From the NCBI GenBank assembly GCA_037951105.1, contig JBAMJV010005521.1, positions 34,940-98,939 of the forward strand: a stretch of DNA of 64,000 nt. Direction: 5' to 3'. Below, one piece after another: positions 47,901 through 60,130 of the stretch. Each line of letters starts with the position of its first letter. Position 1 is the stretch's first letter. The notes beneath the pieces are model-generated. The model was not told the origin of the DNA, made no database searches, and saw nothing but the letters and a program-made list of their open reading frames with translations. Made by a program: the position numbers and the translations under genes. This DNA is from Echinarachnius parma. Lineage: Eukaryota > Echinodermata > Echinoidea > Clypeasteroida > Echinarachniidae.

Positions 47901-50900
47901 ACATCGCTATCTGGCTGATTCAAGTCGGCTCCTTTTTCTATGAGATATTTGACTGTGTCAAGCTGGCCAGTGAGTAATGCAAGATGTAGTGCCGTAGATC
48001 CATCTTGTCTCTGCTTGTTGACCTCAGCTCCTTTATCTATGAGATATTTGACTATATCAATATGGTCATTGAATGATGCAAGATGTAGTGCCGTAGATCT
48101 GTCTTGTTTTTGCTTGTTGACCTCAGCTCCTTTATCTATGAGATATTTGACTGTGGCAATATGGCCCTTGAATGATGCAAGATGTAGTGCCGTATCTCCA
48201 TCGCTATCTGGCTGATTCAAGTCGGTTCCTTTATTTATGAGATATTTGACGGTGTCAATATGGCCCTTGAATAATGCAAGATGTAGTGCCGTATATCCAT
48301 CTTGTCTCTGCTTGTTGACGTCAGCTCCTTTATCTATGAGGTATTTGACTGTGTCAATATGGCCCTTGAATGATGCAAGATGTAGTGCCGTAGATCCATC
48401 TTGTCTCTGCTTGTTGACCTCAGCTCCTTTATCTATGAGATACTTGACTGTGTCGAGATGGCCATTGGATGATGCACGATGCAGTGCCGTATATCCATCT
48501 TGTCTCTGCTTGTTGACCTCAGCTCCTTTATCTATGAGATACTTGACTGTGTCGAGATGTCTATTGGATGATGCATCATGCAGTGCCGTATGTCCATTGT
48601 TATCTGGCTGATTCAAGTCGGCTCCTTGATACTTGACTGTGTCGAGATGTCCTCTGTATGATGCACGATGCAGTGCCGTAGATCCATCTTGTCTCTGCTT
48701 GTTGACCTCAGCTCCTTTATCTATGAGATACTTGACTGTGTCAAGATGGCCATTGGATGATGCACGATGCAGTGCCGTAGATCCATCTTGTCTCTGCTTG
48801 TTGACGTCAGCTCCTTTATCTATGAGATATTTGACTGTGTCAAGATGGCCATTGGATGATGCAAGATGCAGTGCCGTATGTCCATTGTTATCTGGCTGAT
48901 TCAAGTCGGTTCCTTTATCTATGAGATATTTGACTGTGTCAAGATGGCCATTGGATGATGCAAGATGCAGTGCCGTAGATCCATCTTGTCTCTGCTTGTT
49001 GACCTCAGCTCCTTTATCTATGAGATATTTGACTGTGTCGAGATGGCCATTGGATGATGCAAGATGCAGTGCCGTAGATCCATCTTGTCTCTGCTTGTTG
49101 ACCTCAGCTCCTTTATCTATGAGATATTTGACTGTGTCAAGATGGCCATTGGATGATGCAAGATGTAGTGCCGTAGATCCATCTTGTCTCTGCTTGTTGA
49201 CCTCAGCTCCTTTATCTATGAGATACTTGACTGTGTCGAGATGGCCATTGAATGATGCAAGATGCAGTGCCGTATGTACATCGCTATCTGGCTGATTCAA
49301 GTCAGTTCCTTTATCTATGAGATATTTGACGGTGTCAATATGGCCCTTGAATAATGCAAGATGTAGTGCCGTATATCCATCTTGTCTCTGCTTGTTGACG
49401 TCAGCTCCTTTATCAATGAGGTATTTGACTGTGTCAATATGGCCCTTGAATGATGCAAGATGTAGTGCCGTATCTCCATCGCTATCTGGCTGATTCAAGT
49501 CGGCTCCTGTATCTATGAGATATTTGACTGTGTCAAGCTGGCCAGTGAGTAATGCAAGATGTAGTGCCGTATATCCATCTTGTCTCTGCTTGTTGACCTC
49601 AGCTCCTTTATCTATGAGGTATTTGACTGTGTCAATATGGCCCTTGAATGATGCATCATGCAGTGCCGTATATCCATCTTGTCTCTGCTTGTTGACCACA
49701 GCTCCTTTATCTATTAGATATTTGACTGTGTCAAGCTGGCCATTGGATGATGCAATATGTAGTGCCGTAGATCCTTCTTGTCTCTGCTTGCTGACCTCAG
49801 CTCCTTTATCTATGAGATATTTGACTGTGTCAAGCTGGCCATTGGATGATGCAATATGTAGTGCCGTAGATCCATCTTGTCTCTGCTTGTTGACCTCAGC
49901 TCCTTTATCTATGAGATATTTGACTAAGTCAAGATGGCCCTTGTATGCTGCAAGATGTAGTGCCGTAGATCCATCTTGTCTCTGCTGGTTGACGTCGGCT
50001 CCTTTATCTATGAGATATTTGACTCTGTCAATATGGCTATCATATGATGCAAGATGTAGTGCCGTAGATCCATCTTGTCTCTGCTTGTTGACCTCAGCTC
50101 CTTTATCTATGAGATATTTGACAGTGTCAAGATGGTCATTGGATGATGCATCATGCAGTGCCGTATGTCCATTGTTATCTGGCTGATTCAAGTCGGCTCC
50201 TTTATCTATGAGGTATTTGACTGTGTCAAGATGGTCATTGGATGATGCAAGATGTAGTGCCGTATCTCCATCACTATCTGGCTGATTCAAGTCGGCTCCT
50301 TTATCTATGAGGTATTTGACTGTGTCAATATGGTCATTGGATGATGCAAGATGTAGTGCCGTATCTCCATCGCTATCTGGCTGATTCAAGTCGGCTCCTT
50401 TATCTATGAGGTATTTGACTGTGTCAAGATGGTCATTGGATGATGCAAGATCTAGTGCCGTATCTCCATCGCTATCTTGCTGATTCAAGTCGGCTCCTTT
50501 ATCTATGAGATATTTGACAGTATCAAGATGGCCTCTGTATGATGCAAAATGTAGTGCCGTAGATCCATCACGTATCTGCTGATTCAAGTCGGCTCCTTTA
50601 TCTATGAGATATTTTACTGTGTCAAGATGGCCATTGGATGATGCAAGATGTAGTGCCGTAAATCCTTCACTATACGGTTGATTAAAGTCGGTCCCTTATC
50701 AATGAGATGTTTGACTGTGTCAAGCTGGCTAATGGATGATACACGATGTAACGCCGTAGGTCCATCGCTATCCGACTGATTCGATTCGACTCCACAATCT
50801 GTGAGATGTTTGACTGTGTCAAGCTGGCTAATGAATGATACACAATGTAACGCCGTATATTTAACGCTATCCGACTGAAACGATCCGATTCCTGAATCTG

Positions 50901-52158
50901 TGAAAGATCCGACTTGTTCAAACTGGCCTCCGTATGATGCAAGATGTAGTACGTTGTTTTCATCTTGTATCTGCGTGTTGACGTCAGCTCCTTCATTTAA
51001 AAGGTATTTGACAATACCAATATGTCCATTTTGAGATGCAAGAGGCAGTGCTGTATGTTCATTGCTATCCTGCTGATTCAAGTCGGCTCCTATGTCTTTA
51101 AGATACTTCGATGTGTCTGTATGGCCACTGTACGATGCAAGATGCAGAGGACTCCGCCCATCACCCCGTTGTTGGTTCACGTCATGCCCTTTATTTATAA
51201 GATGTTTCACTATGTCCAGGTGGCCATTGAATGATGCAATGTGTAGTGACGTAGATCCATCTTTCCTCTGCTGGTTGACGTCACCTCCTTTACCTGTGAG
51301 ATATTTGACTATGTCAAGGTGGCCATTGACTGATGCAAGGTGTAGTGCCGTGGATCCATCTTTTCTCTGCTGGTTGACGTCGGCTCCTTCATCTATGAGA
51401 TATTTAGCTGTTTCAAGATGGCCCTTGGATGATGCATTATGCAGTGCCGTATGTCCATTGTTAGCTGGGTGATTCAAGCCGCCTCCTTTATCTATGAGAT
51501 ATTTGACGGTGTCAATATGGCCTTTCGATGATGCAATTTGTAGTGCCGTAGATCCTGTGTTGTTTGGCTTACTTAAGTCGGCTCCTTCATCTATGAGGTA
51601 TTTGACTGTTTCAAGATGGCCCTTGGATGATGCATCATGCAGTGCCGTATGTCCATTGTTATCTGGCTGATTCAAGTCGCCTCCTTTATATATGAGATAT
51701 TTGACTGTGTCAAGGTGGCCTTTGAATGATGCAAGGTGTAGTGCCGTGGATCCATCTTTTCTCTGCTTGTTGACGTCAGCTCCTTTATCTATGAGATATT
51801 TGACCGTGTCAAGATGGCCCTTGGATGATGCAAGACGTAGTGTCATAGGTCCAGTGTTTTTCGGCATACTCAAGCCGCCTTCCATATCTATAAAGTTTCT
51901 TTACTGTTTGAAGATGGCCTCCGTATGACGCCGAATGTAATGCTATATTTCCATGATGATATCGACTCCCCACGTCAGCACCATGACTTATCGAAAAGGT
52001 AACGGTGGCGATGTGGTAACTTTCTGCCGCTAAATGCAAAGCTGTTCTCAAATTTTCAAATTGCGTACGGAGCCATAATTGTTTTGTAGTATAATGTTTC
52101 TGACTGATTTTATATCACCATATACAACCGCTGCTCGTAAGTGATATATCGAGGTAAT
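44968..52158 (-). pseudogene. Gene B, exon 1: giant ankyrin array with broken 5' third
   Basis: The last 5.6 kb (to about 50690) is one open frame of some 53-54 ankyrin repeats ending EGIAALG at donor TTAG|GTAAGA. Three single-base frameshifts break the 5' part: one base lost near 52080, one gained near 51893, one lost near 50697. Removing them in thought gives close to 70 repeats. At the place of gene A's ATG the codon is ATT (52156-52158). One repeat near 48627 lacks four residues in frame. Repeats are extremely uniform (DGSTALHLASSNGHLDTVKY). It may be a pseudogene, use another start, or contain assembly errors; intact downstream exons argue against long decay. Confidence 0.8.
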
Positions 52159-54000
52159 TATTTGTCGCAGTCGTAAGACTTTTCTAACAATTAGCTCCAG
52201 TTGAACTCGTTAAATTTTGAATAAAACAAAATAAGTCCATCACATATCAATCTGTAGTTCTGTACATGTCACTTCGAGAGTACTATTAGTCAATCTAAGT
52301 TTGAACCACGACCGTTTAGCCCCCCAACTGCTCCGATTTGGTGGACAAACAAATACTGATTAACTGATTCCGTGTTGTATTGCAGTAAAGGAAATCGGGG
52401 AGTTGAGGACTAATGTTCAAATGTACATTTCTTGAACGTATTCGAAATCTTTATTTGCTTTGTATCGTTCAGAGGTTATATCTTCCCTTTTCGTTTGGAA
52501 ACTGTGTACTTTGATTAGTGTACATAGCACCACACTGTATATATTTAGTAAATACTAGATAAGAAATTAGATAAGGAACCACTATTAATTTTGAACCACC
52601 GTGATATCTGCTGGTTGAATCTTATTTAAATTCATACCTTTAGTGTGGTAATTAAGACGCATGAATTTTCGTTTCTTAACAGATCAAGTATATGAATTGC
52701 CACTTTTGTCTTAATACTTAAGTATGGCATGGACTTGTAAATGAAAGTCAAAGCCACTTATCAATCCTTCTGCGGGAATTCAAGCAATAATACATTTTCG
52801 TACGATGTTAATCAGAAAGAACGGCACGAACGCGGTAGCACAGGTCCGACAATTGAAGCATGACTACGTGATGTAGTACATCAGACAGCCTGTATTCAAC
52901 CTGTGTATGCATGTCATATTGCACTTTTCTTTTTTCAACAACCTAGTACTAATTAGTTTGAGAAAATGAGGTATAGTCAATGCTTGAAATTAGCACAGGT
53001 CCGCAGGCCCGGGGCCACCCACAAATTGAAATACGCTTATTTCCACTGGGCCTAAAGGGCAACCAAAAGCGCAGAAATTTTACATTTGTTTTTGGTAGGG
53101 TCTGCCAGATTCAGGTGTGGGGCCACTTCAATTTAAATTATTTTGCTTGTACTTGCCTGTCTGGCCCACAAGGCAAAATAGAATTGGTATCTAGTAATTT
53201 GCAAGTATACATAAACGAAGCACGTAGTACCAAATTCCAGACGAAACCAGTGAAGTACTAAAAGATAGATCAGCAAACCTTTCAATGTACACTCTTTGAT
53301 AAAGATTTGGTTGATCACTTTAATATGACCCTTTTATGACAAACGGGTGAAACTCGAGTATACACCGGCATAAATAAAACCGAGATGACTTTGAAGTTTG
53401 AGCATTTTGTTTTGATATAGAAGTCTTATGTCGTTTTGCGTTGGTGGAGTCTATTCAGGAATATCATTTATCGTTCAAATATTATTTCCTTTATAGTTTT
53501 CGTTCTGTTGAATTGGTTATATTTAGAACAAGAATCACGTTTTATCCAGATACACCCTTCTGCCAAAAAGAGCTGACACACGCCGTATTGGTCTCTATTT
53601 GGCAAAAGGGTCTAACAGTAAATGCAGATACACCGCGCAAATACCTTCCCTTTTTGGGGTTGAAAACAAATGAGCGAATTATTTCAGTTACATGTTATGT
53701 AGAAGCTTTCTATATATTTTGCCTTGTGGGCCAGACGGGCAAAGTAAAAACAAATTAATGCACTTTTTGTGGGCAGAAAGGTGGATCTCCAAAATAATTA
53801 TTTCGTTAACATATTAGGCTAAAAATGAGTATCTGCATATACACCATAAACATTCCTTCACTTATTTTGGCATAACCCTTTTGCCAAGAAAATTACTAAA
53901 ACATTAATGCAGATATGACCTATTATCTTGAAAACTAAAGCTTGAGCACATCTAAAAGTTTAGCCTAATCAGATTTTGACCTCAAAACCCTAACAAAAAC
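52159..54000 (-). repeat. 5' flank of gene B (duplicated unit, mostly uninterrupted)
   Basis: Collinear with gene A's flank but without the TIR and foldback elements found there. It also carries repeated palindromic TATCTGCAGATA-like motifs and CCCTTTTGCCAA pieces near 53545-53870, as does gene A's flank. Confidence 0.82.
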
Positions 54001-54839
54001 TAAAAAAATAAAATAAAAAAACTTAAAAAGTCAACATTTCTGAGAAAATGTACATCCTTTCGCAAAAACAGGGCCGATACTGTTTTGAAAAGGGAAGGCA
54101 TTCTAATATGTGATATTTGTTACTAAAACAGATTTTATCCATGATCATTGACGCAGACAAGGCATCGAATTGTAATACTTTTGACTACAATCCAAATGCG
54201 GTTTTGAACGCTTTTCAATGCAATCTTATTAATCTCTATAACTTGGGAGTATTTTGGAAAGATCAACACCTATTTCTGTTACCATGAGCCAAACATCAAG
54301 GGACAAGACTGAGGAGTGTTAACGCTACAAGTCTTTTTGGTTGACTTTGACCAAGTTATTGAATACTAACCCTAGTATTGTTTACACCCACAAAAGAAGT
54401 TTTTTTCTGAACGCTTCTCAATTCAATATGTAATATATCCATAACTAGTCATTTGTTACAATTTGTTACCTGCACTTGTCGGTAAAAATCAAAATGTAGT
54501 TTTTCATACCATTATAAGGCCTCTTTGCGAATATATATCTGTTTTAATTTAAGAGTCATAGGTTCTTACACACATTATGCTAACTTAAAATACCAATATC
54601 TTCAAGATATGCATTACCGACAAGTGCAGGGTTTTGCTATAGCCGGTCACATGTATAAGCCAACCAACAAACAAGGTACATGTACTAGAGAAGTGTGAAC
54701 GCTCCGACATGTTTGTGTAGAATTTGACCAAGTTGATGGATAGGTTTAGATTGTTCAGTTCTAGGTTTGTTCATACCCGCACACTGTGTTGACAAAAGAA
54801 GTCATTCTCTTGTCCAGAGTAGAGATCGGGACAGGTTTG
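54001..54839. other. non-coding stretch before LTR element
   Basis: AT-rich, no gene. Weak similarity to 18700-18800 at its left. Confidence 0.45.
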
Positions 54840-55060
54840 TGCTGATAGTACGTGTAGTACATTAGGGTCTGATATTAGAGACTATAGAATGTATCGACAT
54901 CGATGATCTCGATGTACGTATCTCAGTGTATTGAGTGTGCACTGTAAGTATTGCATTGCACAACACACGGGCACTTCATCATGGCTGACTGCGATCAGTA
55001 GCGACGTCGTGTAGATTCTAAATAAAGACTTACACCTGAATATGACGTTGTACTCGACCA
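54840..55060 (+). repeat. 5' LTR
   Basis: 221 bp from TGCTGATAGTACG to TACTCGACCA. AATAAAGACT at 55021 is a likely polyadenylation signal. Confidence 0.88.
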
Positions 55061-55452
55061 TCATTTAGTAGCATACCTCTAAACATTATATGATGTCAGG
55101 AAGTGGACCTGCCTTGGACAATGAGGCGAACTGAGGAGGAAAAGTGAAGTTTGAACCCGAAATAAGGTGACGGCGTTTCATTTTTTTCGCATGCGATACT
55201 CGTACACGTAGGGTATAAACCACGGTACACAATCAATTCACTAAAGCCTCGTTATACATGGTTGTCTATGGCAATACAGTATACATATTTACATGACTGA
55301 TACAGTGTGGAATGTCGTTGTGCATTAGACATACTATTACTAACCTCCATGAAATTGCTTGTATCGTTATTTTGACTGGGTTTTAAAGTACCGCAGCAGT
55401 AAAATAAGTTATTAAAGCATTGTTCTGAGAGGGTGAAAGAGTGAAATTGATA

Positions 55453-56019
55453 ATGGCGACTAGTCTTAGCCAACCAGATTCATTGGATTTGAGTGGAAAT
55501 CTAGCAGAGAATTGGAAGCGTTTCAAGCAGAGGTTTGATTTGTTCAATGTTGCTAGTGGAATGTCGCAAAAGGATGATAAATGCCAGACTTCTATGCTTC
55601 TTCATTTCATTGGGGATGGCGCCCTATACATCTACAATACGTTTGTGTTCGCTGAAGAGGGTGATGAGATGAAACTTGAGAAAGTCATTGAGCAGTTTGA
55701 GAAATATTGCATGCCAAAACGCAATGTGACGTATGAAAGACATAGATTCTTCACAAGGTCACAGTATGAGAGTGAAACGGTTGATCAGTATGCTACAGAG
55801 TTGAGACATCGCGCACAGTCGTGTGAGTTTGGAGATTTGACAAACAGTTTGATTCAGGATAGAATTATCTGCGGAATGCTGGATAATGGGGTCCGTGAAC
55901 GTCTATTGAGGCAAGATGTATTAACACTCGATAGGACATTGCAGCTATGTCGTGCTGCTGAAACGACTCAAGCTCAAGCCAATGAGTTGAGTTCCAACGA
56001 TAAGGTCTCTAGGAAGTAG
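55453..56019 (+). CDS. Gypsy gag, N-terminal part
   Basis: Starts at ATG (MATSLSQPDSLDLSGNLAEN) and gives 188 residues to a stop at 56017-56019. Blocks NWKRFKQRFDLF, QFEKYCMPKRN and ESETVDQYATELRH match the capsid-like region of retrotransposon gag. The nucleocapsid part lies in the next frame (56027 onward), so the coding sequence appears interrupted by a single-base change just before 56019 or by recoding. The upstream GTG in the same frame is unlikely to be the start. Confidence 0.82.
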   Translation: MATSLSQPDSLDLSGNLAENWKRFKQRFDLFNVASGMSQKDDKCQTSMLLHFIGDGALYIYNTFVFAEEGDEMKLEKVIEQFEKYCMPKRNVTYERHRFFTRSQYESETVDQYATELRHRAQSCEFGDLTNSLIQDRIICGMLDNGVRERLLRQDVLTLDRTLQLCRAAETTQAQANELSSNDKVSRK

Positions 56020-56251
56020 GAAAAAGTTGTTCTCTTCCGGGTCTCAGCAGAGTTTCAGGCAAGGTGAAGTTTATAGGCCACGTCAGGGTCAGAATTCAAG
56101 GCCGAAACAGAACTCAAAGAGTACGTGTGGTAGATGTGGAAATTTCCATGGTCCAAATGGATGTCCGGCTCAAGGTCAAGTTTGCAGGAAATGTGGTAGG
56201 AAAAATCACTTCGCAAAGTGTAAAACACCGGACGGTAGACAGAGTTATTAA
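56020..56251 (+). CDS. Gypsy gag, zinc-knuckle (nucleocapsid) part
   Basis: Open frame continuing gag in a shifted frame. CGRCGNFHGPNGC is a variant knuckle and CRKCGRKNHFAKC is a classic CX2CX4HX4C. It binds element RNA. It ends at 56251 and overlaps the pol frame, which is +1 relative to it, so pol is probably made by ribosomal frameshifting. Confidence 0.78.
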
Positions 56252-59200
56252 TGAGTTGCAGAATCTGGAGGTCGATGATGCTGTCAACGTTGATGTCGTA
56301 GAGTCAGTGAAATCAAGTGATGACTGGAAGGTCAACTTGATTGTCAATGATAGATCAGTAGAATTCAAGTTGGATACTGGCGCTCAGACAAATCTAGTTC
56401 CGGAATCAGTGTATCAGAGTTTGAAACCAATACCAAAGTTGCATCCGGCGCGTGTGAGGTTGACAGGTTACAGCGGCGTAACCATCGCGGTCAAGGGACG
56501 TTGCTTTGTACAGGTTCAGTACAAAGGTTCAACTCACACCATGGAATTTCTAGTTACTGCAGGAGAAAGACAACCGTTGCTAGGACTACAAGCATGTGAT
56601 GCGTTACAGCTTGTAAAAAGAGTATTGAATGTCAAGACTGAATCGAGACATGTGGTCGATGATTACAAAGACGTATTTGAAGGGCTAGAATGTGTGCCAG
56701 GCAAGCATCACATCACACTAAACAATGATGTCAGACCCGTTCAACACGCATGTAGGAAAGTTCCGTTTCCAGTTCGAGATCAGCTCAAGGGTGAGCTAGA
56801 TAAAATGGAACGGATGAAGGTCATCACACCCATTGATGAGCCCACGGATTGGGTGTCATCACTGGTGGTAGTCAAAAAGAAAAACGGCAACCTTAGAGTG
56901 TGCCTAGATCCTAGAGATCTAAACAGAGCCGTCAAAAGGGAACACTATCAACTGCCATCTAGAGAGAAAATCACCGCACAGTTTGCAGGTGCAAAACACT
57001 TCAGCAAGCTAGATGCTTCAAATGGATTCTGGCAGATTGAATTAGATGATGAAAGTTCACGGCTGTGTACTTTCATAACGCCATTCGGAAGATATAGGTT
57101 TCTCAGATTACCTTTCGGAATTTGCAGTGCCCCTGAAGTGTTCCACAAGATTGTGCACAATATGTTCGCGCACATACAAGGTGTCAACACAATGATGGAT
57201 GACATAGTCATCTGGGGTAGTACCCAGGAGGAACACGACACAAGACTCACACAGGTCCTTGAGATTGCTAGAACAGCAAATCTGAAACTGAACAAGGACA
57301 AATGTGAGTTCAATGTGAACCAACTGACCGTCATCGGTGACTTGATCAGTGAACAAGGTGTTCAACCAGATCCGAGAAAAGTCACAGCAATCATGAACAT
57401 GGAAAGACCGCAGTCCAAACAAGATGTTCAAAGGTTTCTGGGTATGGTCAACTATCAAGGAAAGTTCATACCAGATCTCTCGACCAAGTCAGCGCCACTG
57501 AGAAGTCTACTAGACAAGAAAAACGAGTGGATGTGGCAAGAAGCGCAGGAGAACGCATGGCGTCAACTCAAGGAAGCTCTGACGAAGGAACCGGTGCTGA
57601 AGTTCTACGACTGCGCTAGACCAACCAAACTGTCAGCAGATGCGTCGAAGAATGGACTAGGAGCAGTACTACTGCAGCAACATGTCGAGGATTGGTGTCG
57701 CATAGCCTACGCATCGAGATCAATGACTGATGCAGAAACCCGCTACGCACAGATAGAAAAAGAAATGCTAGCGATGACATATGGATGTGAACGATTTCAC
57801 CAGTACATCCATGGACGACAGGTAGAAGTAGAGACTGATCACAAACCACTCATACCGTTGTTCACGAAACCATTGACTGACTGCCCACTTCGCATTCAAC
57901 GCCTGCTCATCAGGGTGCAGAGATATGAACTGACAGTATCCTACACACCCGGCAAATACATGTACACAGCAGATGCATTGTCAAGAGCTGTGAATCCAGA
58001 GGCTGACATGAATGTGGATCGCGAAGAAGACATCAAGATATATGTCGATGCAGTCATGATGAACCTGAAAGTGTCATCCAACAGACGAGAACAGTTTGTT
58101 GACGAAACAAAGAAAGACAAGACACTACAGCAGCTGTTAGGAGTCATCAAAGATGGCTGGCCTGAATCAAAACAGCAGTGTCCAGTAGCTATCCGAGAGT
58201 ACTGGCACATCAGAAGTGAGCTATCTGAAGCTCAAGGCTTGATACTCAAAGGCAACAAGATTGTTGTACCAGCATCAATGAGGCGTCAGATGCTGAGTCA
58301 GATCCATGAGGGTCACCAGGGCATTGAAAAGTGCAAGAGACGTGCAAGAGTTGTCTTGTATTGGCCCAGAATCAATCAAGACGTTGCAGAAATGGTACAA
58401 AATTGCCATTCGTGCCCGATGTACAAGCCAAAACAGCAGACGCAGAGTCTGCAGCCTCATGCAGTGCCGAACAGACCGTGGGAGAAAATCGCGGCTGATC
58501 TGTTCATGCTGAACAGAAAGGACTACCTAGTGATAGTGGATTACTATTCGCAGTTTGTAGAAGTCCGTCAACTGAAATCGACTAGCAGCAATGCAATGGT
58601 TTTACAGATGAAAGAAGTCTTTTCAAGACAAAGCACTCCATGTGAGCTAGTGACAGACAATGGTCCGCAGTTTGCAAGCTGCGAATTTCAGAGCTTCGCA
58701 ACAGAGTGGGACTTCCGTCACACCACATCAAGTCCATACTACCCCCAATGGAATAGACTTGCAGAGAATTCAGTGAAGATCGTGACAAATCTCATTCGAA
58801 AGAGCCAACAAAGTGGTCAGGATGTCTACAGAGCGCTACAGATCTACAGGAGCACACCACTTGAGTGCGGAAAGTCGCCGGCGGAACTCCTGTACAGCAG
58901 ACGATTGAGATCGAATCTGCCCATGATGGACAATCTCCTTGATCCCCAGCACGTCGATCCTCAAATGGTGAGGGAAAGGAAGGAAGGGCAGAAAGCAAAA
59001 CAAAAGAGACACTATGACCAACACGCTCGAGACCTACCAGAGTTCAGCGTCGGAGATCATGTCAGACTTCAAGACATGCAGAACAATCGTTGGTCACAAC
59101 ACGGGGTCATCAGGATCAGGCTACCAAATCGTTCATATTTGGTACAGCTCGACAACGGCGAGATTCGACGACGAAATCGACGTCATATTCGACCGGCGCC

Positions 59201-59387
59201 ACAACGCAGAGATGAGGGAATCATCGCAGCGCAGACGGACAGTGATTCCGAGGACGTCGCAGTCAACGATGACGACAACCACGCGCGACGAGGTGATCAA
59301 CCAGCGTCGCCAGGACCACCAGCGTCATCATACTGGACCACCAGGAGTGGACGACCTGTCAAGCCCCCAGAGCGCTTGGATCTTTAA
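56240..59387 (+). CDS. Gypsy pol: protease, RT, RNase H, integrase
   Basis: The frame is open from before 56064, but the protein-like part begins after the knuckles, near 56240. In order: aspartic protease LDTGAQTNLV near 56370; RT with LPFGICSAPEVF near 57111 and MMDDIVIWG near 57194; RNase H SADASKNGLGAVL near 57634; integrase zinc-binding H-H-C-C (HEGHQG, CHSCPMY) near 58305-58420; catalytic core D in ADLF, D in TDNGPQF, E in AENSV. The usual PQxNGxAE reads PQWNRLAE here, an unusual Gly-to-Arg change. The C-terminus has a GDHVRL segment, basic and acidic runs. No internal stop. Confidence 0.9.
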
Positions 59388-59963
59388 GATTTAGGATATA
59401 CAGAACTTAAAGAACATAGACATTACAAAAAAGATGCATGTTCCATGTTTGGACTTTAAAGAGAAACATGGGCAAGAGTTTAAAAGGACTATTGAAATAA
59501 GACTCTTGAAGTGAATAATTGACAAAGACTTTTAAAATCAAACATTGAAAAGACTGTTAATAATTGAAAGTGAAAGTTACATTTTATTATGATAAAAAAG
59601 TATTCAGTTCAAATGTTATACTTGTAATTGTTATGTTTAACAAGGTTGTTTTGTTCTCTCCACAGATGTCTGGATGAAGACTATAAGATGGACTGATTTA
59701 TAGAGTTCACAAGATTGGAGTCAAATAAGTCATAATGATAAATTATTGTATATGTTTAAAAACATGCATTGAATTAATAGGTTTTTTAAAATAAGGAAAT
59801 TGAAACAAATAGAAACTCACACAATTATAAAGATGCTGGATTGTTTAATGATTAAATTGGTAAAAGCTTGAGGGCGATAAAGAAACAAAAATGATTCAGT
59901 AAAATGCATACTGTATTATAATTGTGTAAAAGAAAGGAAACCTTCTTTAAAGAAAGGGAGGTA
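59388..59963 (+). other. Gypsy 3' untranslated region with polypurine tract
   Basis: A-rich non-coding sequence. AAAGAAAGGGAGGTA immediately before the 3' LTR primes plus-strand synthesis. Confidence 0.7.
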
Positions 59964-60010
59964 TGCTGATAGTACGTGTAGTACATTAGGGTCTGATATT
60001 AGAGACTATA
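59964..60010 (+). repeat. 3' LTR, left piece
   Basis: 47 bp identical to 54840-54886, then interrupted by the LINE. Confidence 0.92.
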
Positions 60011-60130
60011 ATAATAATATAATAATAATAATATGACGAATTTATGTAGCGCTTAATGCAAACAAGCCTCTAAGCGCTTTAGAAAATAAAATTAGAGTAT
60101 ACGAAGTAAAGAAAATAGAGAGTGGTTGAG

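Noticed and set aside
45330-50186. Many plus-strand frames of 90-290 codons with a Cys/Leu/Ser-rich repeat
   Set aside because: They are the antisense of the 99-bp ankyrin repeats; the period divides by three, so open frames carry over. The same holds for 7816-9813.
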